Part shown: one piece after another, positions 57,957-64,000 of the stretch | Numbering within the stretch: the first letter of the stretch is position 1 | How the letters are laid out: every line of letters begins with the position of its first letter | Origin: Pseudocercospora fijiensis CIRAD86 | Taxonomy: Eukaryota > Ascomycota > Dothideomycetes > Mycosphaerellales > Mycosphaerellaceae | Direction of reading: 5' to 3' | NCBI RefSeq assembly: GCF_000340215.1 | Contig: NW_006921539.1 | Span: forward strand, 3,446,165-3,510,164 | DNA length: 64,000 nucleotides | Program-made: the position numbers and the translations under genes | Notes under the pieces: model-generated | What the model saw: the letters and a program-made list of their open reading frames with translations, nothing else | Told to the model about the DNA's origin: nothing | Databases searched by the model: none

Positions 57957-58742
57957 CTACCTTACAGGCTCCACATCCTCCAACCCCTCCGCAAAAGGAT
58001 CATCCTCCGCATTCTTCGCACGAATCCACTCCATACCCACCACAACTCCCCTCACACTCTCCTCAGGCAACAACCCACTCATCCAAGCCAAAACCCCATC
58101 CGCCCCAGCACTCACCCCACTCGTAGTCCAAACATTCCCATCACAAACCCATCTCGCATGCGAAACCCAATGCGTCTTGGGTCCCAACTTCGTAACAAAT
58201 TTCCAAAGTTCCTTATTCGTCGTAGCTTTCTTCCCGTCGAGAATCCCTGCGGCGGCGAGGAGACCAGCGCCATTACAGATACTGAGGATATATTTCAAAG
58301 GCTTCTTTCCCCCCTCGCCAGAACCGTGGTATGTGGATCGGATGAATTCGAGATATTCTTGCATGTGTGAGAGATCGGTTCCGTCTGGGAAAGGGGTGGG
58401 CGCAGCTCCGACGCCACCGGGGATAAGTAAGACGTCGAGCTGTGGCGCTGTCTCAAACGTGTGGGTTGGGAGGTATTTTTGGGCGTTCATGAAGGAATTT
58501 TCGCCGACGGAGATGGGATCGAGGGTTTTGCTGATGATGCTGAGGTTCAGGTCTTCGAAGCCTGGGAAGCGGGTGAGACAGTTTAGAGCTTCGAGGGGGG
58601 CGGCGATGTCGAGGACTTCGAAACCTGGGAAGTAGAGTGCTCCGAAGGATTTCGGGAAGTCTTTAATCTTCTGGTCTGCCATTTTGGAGGGCTTTTGTTG
58701 ATGATCGTTGTGATTGTGTCCTGGAATTGGCGAAATGGACAT
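57957..58742 (-). CDS. DJ-1/PfpI-family (class I glutamine amidotransferase-like) protein
   Basis: 261 residues. A flavodoxin-like fold is indicated by GALYFPGFEVLDIAAPLEAL (34-53), DVLLIPGGVGA (103-113) and the nucleophile elbow YILSICNGAGLLAAAGILDG (151-170), with Cys156 at the turn. This is followed by KATTNKELW and VCDGNVWTTSGVSAGADGVL (199-218). The layout matches the ThiJ/PfpI/isonitrile-hydratase-like branch, with D45 or E51 as the acidic partner of the cysteine. Members include chaperones, glyoxalases and isonitrile hydratases; which reaction applies cannot be decided from sequence alone. A second ATG at codon 21 (58682) could be the true start, as the first 20 residues are not part of the fold. 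No signal peptide; probably cytosolic. Confidence 0.9.
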   Translation of the reverse strand: MSISPIPGHNHNDHQQKPSKMADQKIKDFPKSFGALYFPGFEVLDIAAPLEALNCLTRFPGFEDLNLSIISKTLDPISVGENSFMNAQKYLPTHTFETAPQLDVLLIPGGVGAAPTPFPDGTDLSHMQEYLEFIRSTYHGSGEGGKKPLKYILSICNGAGLLAAAGILDGKKATTNKELWKFVTKLGPKTHWVSHARWVCDGNVWTTSGVSAGADGVLAWMSGLLPEESVRGVVVGMEWIRAKNAEDDPFAEGLEDVEPVR

Positions 58743-59251
58743 CGTTCTTGTTAAATGACCATGGGTGGATCTGGTACAGTGAGGCCTTATGAGTCCGATT
58801 CATAAGCTGTCGTATCCGTAGTTGTAGCAGCAATCTATCAAGGCCTACGTATCATGATGTCTGCTGGTTTGGGCCAGTTGCGGGAAATTGATAGGGCTTG
58901 GTGTCGAAAAGCTTCAGGACTGAGTTTTCTGTGAGCAGACACAAAGAGTTTCGTTTTACAGCACGATTGGAGCCGAGTCTGTATACTACCAGATCAAGTT
59001 CCTCATTCAAGCCTGTGGAGAGTGCAGAAGGATTCTCATCCCTGTCAGGGCTAGCACAATTTGGCCGAGTGCGGATGGCGTGTGGACTCTTGCAGTGCTA
59101 GATTCTTGCTCACGGCGACCGGTAGCTGAAGTCCGACCGGCTTACGCTAACGGATCGTGGAAATATCGTTGATGATGTTATAGCAAGCCGTCAATCAATC
59201 GGACGACTGGTGTTCCGTATGTTGGTATGCACGACATTCTTGCACGCTCCA
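58743..59251. other. Intergenic: promoter side of the DJ-1-like gene, 3' side of ORC4
   Basis: About 510 bp of normal composition between two minus-strand genes. No repeat, RNA gene or clear regulatory motif recognised. Confidence 0.5.
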
Positions 59252-61774
59252 TCATATCTCCTTACACCACCTCCCCCAAGCGCCAAGATCAACGCCAGAC
59301 ATGCCAATCTCTTCCAAAGCGACATCAACTCTCCCAGTCCCACCAGTCCTGCCATCCTCCATGACAAGCCCAACATCAATCAATTGATCCCAAGCACCTT
59401 TCGCAACTTCTTTGCCCCAGACTTTCGTAGTTGCGATTGCTCCGCTCGCACTGGCCTGCAATCTAGCTTTGCTTGCCAAGACTTTGTACTCTTCATAAGC
59501 AAGTGCGAATGAGATGACTTCGGTATGGTAGATGTTTGTGAGACGAGCGGCGCAGATGGTGAGAGCCAGCTGTAGTGTGCTCAGCGAGTATAGTAGAGAA
59601 AGCTTTGAGTCTGGTGCTTGCAGTGATGCTATTGACATGGAGTTCGAAAAGTGTTCCAAGATGTCCTTTGTGGTCGGCGAGTCGGTGGGCAGGGTCGCTG
59701 CCGTTAGCGAAAGAGTAGCGAAGAACTCTGGCGCGGACTTTGTGGTGTAATATAGGCGGCGAATGACAGAGCTGCATGCTTCGGACGCAATGGCCTTGTC
59801 CACGACGGCGTTCCAAGCAGCGACTGGCTGGAACTTCAAAGCTTCTGTCGACACGTCGAGAATGTCTGTTTCATCAGCTGTCAAGTCTTCTGATGAGATT
59901 GTCATCGCACTCCGACATATCGATTCGAAGCCTTGCAAGCTTTTTGCCATGCTCAGATGTACATATCGATGGCTGAATCGAGACTTCACCCGCTTTTCGA
60001 GACTCTCGGCGACATCAACTCTGGTGGTGAGGCCCAGCACTGCGATTGGCGCCTTCCGACTTTGCGCAATGTCGAATAAGTTATACAACAGCGTCTGCCG
60101 AGGATGACCTGCAAAGAGCTCAAACTCGTCGAGAACGAATATGACACTTTTGCTGACCTGGTCTGTCTCCAAACCTACCTCAGTAGGATGTGACAGTAAC
60201 GCAAGCAATCTGGTCATGGTATCGGCGTAATTCTTGGAAGTGCCTTCGTCTTCATCCAGCTCCATCTCCCTGCCAAGCTGCCTCCAGATTTCGCGAAGCG
60301 CGATCTTGTCATCAGTGTGAATGAAGCCGTTGAGGCGGACGGCGTGGAAATCTGCCGCATGTTTGGCGGCTTGCTCGCGGAGAATTTGGTCTACAAGCGC
60401 TGTCTTGCCACTGCCTCTGGCGCCGATGAGGAGCATGCTGTTGCTCTCGCCTGCAGTCACTGTCTGCTCGATAAGCGTAGAGACTTTCGAGTACTCATCA
60501 TCCAGGTTGGCAAGAGTCGTAGGTCGCTTCTTGGTAGCTTTTTCCAGCACGATTTTCTGAATGCACCGAATCTGTTCCGGTGAGAATTCTGGGCCTGCAG
60601 CCTTTGTCGCATTTATTGCCGTCGGCGCGCCTCTCGTCTTCTTTAGCGTCGTAGCCGTAGCAGCCTTCGGGCGAGGCTGGGGTACTGGCTTGATAGGCTC
60701 GACTTGGACTTCTTCATCATCCGACTCATCCACTTCCATGCGATTCTCAACATCACTCTCAGGAACTTCAAAGTCGTCAACAGTTCCGGCTGGCTTTCGC
60801 TTCCTCCGATCTAGTGGTTTGGTAGGACTAGGCGCAGGAACCGCCTTCTCCAGCTGTGTACTTCGAGATCTGGCAGATGATCTACGCTGTGATGAAGTCT
60901 TCTTCGATGGGGTGTGCTCTACCGCGTCGCTCATCAATTCGTCATCGCTTCGTTCTGCGACTTCTCTCCGTGCCTTCTCTTGAATCTCTCTAATCTCGTC
61001 TTCGAAGGTCTTCGGCTGAGCAGCAGCAGCCAACAAACCCTTCGACATGCTCGCAGGTTTCCTTCCCAGCGCTGGTGCAGGTATAGCCACTTCCACGGTA
61101 TCTTTCTCGTCCTCGCTCGCGCCTGCTCCCGCATCCCCTGCATTGTTCTGCTCGACCTGGTCATGCCCAGCTTCGCTAGCATCTGCGCTCCCACTTGCAT
61201 GGTCCGACTCTTCCTCCTCATCTTGCTCCTTGTATGCCTTGCCCGTCGTAGTACCTTGTCTTAACCGCGTAGCAATCCTTGGCCCTTCTTTGGCAGCATA
61301 CGTGCTCTTCCGTCCCGTCGCTGGCTTGAATGGGCTATTGCTGTTCCTTCCCTTAGATGCTGGCCCTGCTGATGATGTGGACCTCTGGTTCTTGAGGGGA
61401 TCCAGGTTCTTCTTCAACGGCGATGATGCCGCTGCAGCTGACACTGCTCTCGATCCTCCCGGTCTGCTCGCACCCACTGGTCGCTGCTTGAACTTGGGAG
61501 GGGCATGGTTGGCGCCCTCGATATCATCGTATACATCAATGGAGTCTTTCTTTGCTTTCCTCTTCCAGGTCTTCATCTTCGCCTCAAAGTAGATCTCGGC
61601 GCCACTTTTGGGAGGAGCATCTTTCGAGGCAGAGGCTTTTACCGCGGGAGAGGATTTGGCGCTCTGCTTCTCATATGTTACCGGTGTTCTGCAGTTGCTG
61701 GCCTGCGCAGGCGAGCTCTGGTGCTCTTCGTGGCCATTGAGCTTTCTCCTTTTGGGAGCCCTCGAGGTAGACAT
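59252..61774 (-). CDS. ORC4: Origin recognition complex subunit 4
   Basis: 840 residues, one exon. ORC4 is the AAA+-type subunit of the six-part origin recognition complex, which binds replication origins in the nucleus and loads the MCM helicase. Residues 1-390 are low-complexity, Ser/Lys/Asp/Glu-rich and probably disordered (basic start SRAPKRRKL). The AAA+ module starts near 400 (FSPEQIRCIQKIV): Walker A GARGSGKT at 451-458, Walker B VIFVLDEFELF at about 544-554, sensor region APIAVLGLTTRVDVAESLEKR about 575-595, and the ORC4-typical RVKSRFSHRYVHL after it. The C-terminal part (about 720-840) is the winged-helix region, with LALTICAARLTNIYHTEVIS. The N-terminal extension makes it longer than yeast Orc4, as in other filamentous fungi. 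Start ATG at 61774 is well placed. Confidence 0.95.
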   Translation of the reverse strand: MSTSRAPKRRKLNGHEEHQSSPAQASNCRTPVTYEKQSAKSSPAVKASASKDAPPKSGAEIYFEAKMKTWKRKAKKDSIDVYDDIEGANHAPPKFKQRPVGASRPGGSRAVSAAAASSPLKKNLDPLKNQRSTSSAGPASKGRNSNSPFKPATGRKSTYAAKEGPRIATRLRQGTTTGKAYKEQDEEEESDHASGSADASEAGHDQVEQNNAGDAGAGASEDEKDTVEVAIPAPALGRKPASMSKGLLAAAAQPKTFEDEIREIQEKARREVAERSDDELMSDAVEHTPSKKTSSQRRSSARSRSTQLEKAVPAPSPTKPLDRRKRKPAGTVDDFEVPESDVENRMEVDESDDEEVQVEPIKPVPQPRPKAATATTLKKTRGAPTAINATKAAGPEFSPEQIRCIQKIVLEKATKKRPTTLANLDDEYSKVSTLIEQTVTAGESNSMLLIGARGSGKTALVDQILREQAAKHAADFHAVRLNGFIHTDDKIALREIWRQLGREMELDEDEGTSKNYADTMTRLLALLSHPTEVGLETDQVSKSVIFVLDEFELFAGHPRQTLLYNLFDIAQSRKAPIAVLGLTTRVDVAESLEKRVKSRFSHRYVHLSMAKSLQGFESICRSAMTISSEDLTADETDILDVSTEALKFQPVAAWNAVVDKAIASEACSSVIRRLYYTTKSAPEFFATLSLTAATLPTDSPTTKDILEHFSNSMSIASLQAPDSKLSLLYSLSTLQLALTICAARLTNIYHTEVISFALAYEEYKVLASKARLQASASGAIATTKVWGKEVAKGAWDQLIDVGLVMEDGRTGGTGRVDVALEEIGMSGVDLGAWGRWCKEI

Positions 61775-62014
61775 GGGTCAAGATTGCTAGACCATGTGGC
61801 AGTGCCAGAGAAGCTTTATGTACTACTACTCCACGCGTAGTGAAGTCTCGAAGCGCGTGAAGAGCTTCTTTACCTGTTTCCGCTCATCAATATTTCAAGC
61901 GACGAAAGTAGCAAAAACGCGGAACGCGGCCCGCCCACTAGCGCTCCCGCTCGAATTTCTGCTATATCTTTGCTTCGCACTCTCTTCCTCTTCCTTTTTT
62001 CTTCAGTCGACTTT
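61775..62014. promoter_or_regulatory. Divergent promoter region between ORC4 and the next gene
   Basis: About 240 bp separate ORC4 (minus) from a plus-strand transcript whose pyrimidine-rich leader (CTCTTCCTCTTCC at 61980-61993) precedes a 5' UTR intron. No specific box recognised. Confidence 0.45.
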
Positions 62015-62081
62015 GTGAGTACCACCAGCAACCCCTACACTTTACAACATCAGCAACTAACGCATGCATTCCGCCCCACAG
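62015..62081 (+). other. 5' UTR intron
   Basis: GTGAGT donor (62015-62020), CTAAC branch site (62057-62061) and CCCCACAG acceptor (62074-62081), 67 bp. The upstream 120 bp contain no ATG, and an ATG follows the acceptor by five bases, so a real transcript starts here on the plus strand. Confidence 0.7.
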
Positions 62082-62086
62082 ACTTC

Positions 62087-62270
62087 ATGGAATCATTTCT
62101 ATAGTAAACGTCCACAACTGTATTCTTCAAAGAAGCTACAGACTCCAACCTGGCTGATGAGTGCTAACCGCGGCGCCTAAGAGTGATGCCGATGTGGTGG
62201 TCTTTTCCAGATTGCTGGCGATGATCTCGCCCTGCTTGAGCGTCTGGCTTCGGCCGGTTCCTGCAGGTAG
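62087..62270 (+). pseudogene. Broken or mis-sequenced first coding exon (unknown protein)
   Basis: ATG at 62087 gives MESFL and a stop at 62102. One frame over, YSKRP-LYSSKKL-TPTWLMSANRG reads well to 62177. One frame over again, KSDADVVVFSRLLAMISPCL reads on to a GTAGGT donor-like site near 62266. Protein-like sequence in three successive frames, directly after a textbook 5' UTR intron, suggests two single-base insertions in a once intact gene, or assembly errors. The opening continues to 62691, but the later part looks random. I do not recognise a family with certainty. Confidence 0.35.
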
Positions 62271-62699
62271 GTGCTGTCGGTCGTCTGACAGGTCATTTAC
62301 TTTGAACTTTTTTCATCAAGAGCTTGGTTCGCTGTGGACTGGGGCTTGGAGAAGAGGCGCGTGGCGGGATGAGACGCGGTATTGGACCGACCATGATCAT
62401 ATTCATCTGCTGGACTCCGGGATCGATGCGATGCTGGCACCACGAGGGGCAATCAAAATCACGGGCAAGCGTGCTGCCGCAACCGCTCATCGTGCGAATT
62501 TTGGAAGTTGCGAATTTCAGTGCACACCTCGACCTCACGACCGTCGCCTGTCCTCGAATGCAGAACCTCACTCTGTACCTAGTACGACCGGATCGCGTTG
62601 TCGCCCACATCTACTCTACCATGTGCGATTTGCAAAGCTAGCCGGATTGAAGGTGTTGGGCGCGAAATATGTCGGCAGAGCCGGAGTGTAATTCATAAG

Positions 62700-63720
62700 C
62701 ATGATCATTTCATGGTGGAACGAAAACAAGACACACAAGATGGCACTATCAGCATATGCATTCAGGACACTACTTATTCAAGGGCAATTCTCGGATTGCG
62801 TCTTGTCAGGATCTTCTTGCAGCGAGAGCGCTCTGGAATGATTCAGGATGCAGCAGATTAGAATAGCAGTAAGGCCTTCCAGGAAGATGTGGTACCGGAC
62901 TTAGCCTGCACGACGCGAGTGGTACGACGTGAAAGATCACAAGTTTGTCCCAAGCTCGGTGAGATCGATCGGAAGAATTCTGCCCTGCGACATCTTATCG
63001 CCTACCTTTCGAAATACCTACTCAGCTGGACTCGAAGCTTGATCATCCACTTCCTCCAAAATCTCAACACGTCTTGCATCTACATCCCGAAAGCTAAATC
63101 TTTCTCCGCTGATATCTCGTCTTTGACATCTTCAACATTCTTCAGACGATCTTGGGATGCTTCCGGCTTCTCCTGCTGCTGACCGGTCACATTGCATTGG
63201 TCCGTGATATCGGCTTCTGTGGCCATGTGCTACTCTAACCAGTGCGCATTCCATCATGGAACTCGCGCTTTTGACAAGATGGTGCACAAAGACCATCGAG
63301 GGATATCTCGGAATAACATGGTACCTCGAGTCACGGAATCTGATAGCGGGCTCTTCCAGTTGGTCCAAGAACATCAACGAATGCTGCTCGGCGGAAGCAT
63401 CAAGACGCGAAGCTGGCGCGGTGCATCAAGAACTTAATGGAGGATCTCTGTAATTTCGAATTCCAATCTGCTATCAGCTCCAGCTACTCGATCTGCATCC
63501 TGGCCAAACAAACCTATCCAAGGCAACACTGATTCACCCCGACCAGAGCTCATCGAAGCTCAAACATGAGCATGGCTTACTTGTCACTCCTCTCTGAGGA
63601 GCTGATGTTCAAAAATCGAGGACGAGCCTAACCGAGAAGTCGTAGCGGTGGTGTCAATGCGAGCTGTCATGATTTTCATGTGTCTTCTCAGCTGGAGCGC
63701 TCGAAGAAGCTGCCATTTTC
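62700..63720. other. No convincing gene
   Basis: Normal composition; only short overlapping openings on both strands, none with sensible protein character. Could hold a further exon of the preceding broken gene or the 3' region of the partial gene at the right edge. Confidence 0.4.
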
Positions 63721-64000
63721 TCATTCCTTCTCTTTGTTCTTTTGCTTCTTGTACGGCGGCGACTTCGAAGTGCCGCGCCCAGTGTGCTCTCCGCGTGGTG
63801 GAGTGGACCTCGCGCGCTGCTGTGGGTTAAAGGGCATTGTGGACATCTGTGTACCAAAGGGAGCTGGGAGCGCGCCCTCGGTAGGAAGAGTTGCAGCACA
63901 TACCTCGTCCTGGGCCTGCAGCCTATGATCTTTTGGCGATCCTGAAGTTGAATTCTCCTCGCGAGGTTGAGCACTTCGAGCAGAACGTACGGGTGGCACA
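63721..64000 (-). CDS. Partial gene at right edge, low-complexity C-terminus
   Basis: The minus-strand frame enters from the window edge and ends at a stop near 63721 after KSPPYKKQKNKEKE. The visible 92 residues are Pro/Ser/Arg/Gln-rich (GTQMSTMPFNPQQRARSTPP) with a basic end, like the disordered tail of a nuclear or RNA-binding protein. A GTATGT-like donor near 63900 leaves open that part of this is intron. The folded part, if any, lies outside the window, so no function can be given. Confidence 0.4.
   Translation of the reverse strand, partial: VPPVRSARSAQPREENSTSGSPKDHRLQAQDEVCAATLPTEGALPAPFGTQMSTMPFNPQQRARSTPPRGEHTGRGTSKSPPYKKQKNKEKE

Noticed and set aside
62161..62691. 176-codon plus-strand frame taken as a complete gene
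   Set aside because: Only its first ~35 codons look protein-like; the opposite strand is also open there, and the frame has no ATG at its start. Treated as part of a broken gene.

Overview
The window is filamentous-ascomycete (Pezizomycotina) chromosomal DNA. Short GT-AG introns with CTAAC-type branch sites, Tad1-type LINE and chromovirus LTR retrotransposons, and above all repeat-induced point mutation (RIP) support this. A Dothideomycete is possible but not shown. It has two unlike halves. From 1 to about 54.3 kb every recognisable sequence is a transposable-element relic. CpA and TpG have almost vanished, converted to TpA, while CpG is largely kept, so former CAG, CAA and TGG codons read as TAG or TAA. 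From about 54.3 kb to the end the composition is normal and host genes use the standard code.

The repeat half is a set of nested insertions whose order I could work out from terminal repeats and target-site duplications (TSDs). A Tad1-type LINE relic (1-2273) borders a DUF6589-like element (about 2.3 kb onward). That element is split by a Gypsy element, here G2-CD (5687-48815, minus strand, TSD AAGGC). G2-CD holds two insertions: a 12.3-kb Gypsy element G1 (6330-18626, plus strand, probable TSD CTAG) and a hAT DNA transposon (24497-48085, 20-bp terminal inverted repeats, 8-bp TSD TAGCTTCT). The hAT element was entered by a second G2 copy, G2-B (31859-45709, TSD CTGTC/CTATC). G2-B was in turn entered by a chromovirus G3 (32439-39193, TSD CTAAA), which carries three short runs of the telomere repeat. 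Removing nested parts gives about 7.2 and 7.1 kb for the two G2 copies, an independent check on the nest.

The most unusual content is in the hAT element (about 9.7 kb once G2-B is removed). Beside its transposase it carries two RIP-mutated histone H3-fold genes. One has a canonical-type H3 tail and two introns; the other has a long N-terminal extension and CenH3-like core residues. It also has at least two unrecognised genes. A palindromic motif, TAGCCGGCTA, recurs through its spacers and lies inside several of its introns.

To the right of the hAT/G2 nest come a decayed G2-related end, a RecQ-like helicase relic (about 50.25-53.4 kb, minus strand) and a degenerate tRNA-Trp-like sequence exactly where RIP stops. 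The gene-bearing part then holds a small unknown nuclear-type protein with one intron, a secreted six-cysteine Apple/PAN-like protein with a previously hidden C-terminal exon, a DJ-1/PfpI-family protein, ORC4, a divergently transcribed gene with a 5' UTR intron whose reading frame looks broken, and a partial gene at the right edge. These host genes do not form an obvious pathway. Coordinates of decoded relics are approximate unless anchored by terminal repeats.
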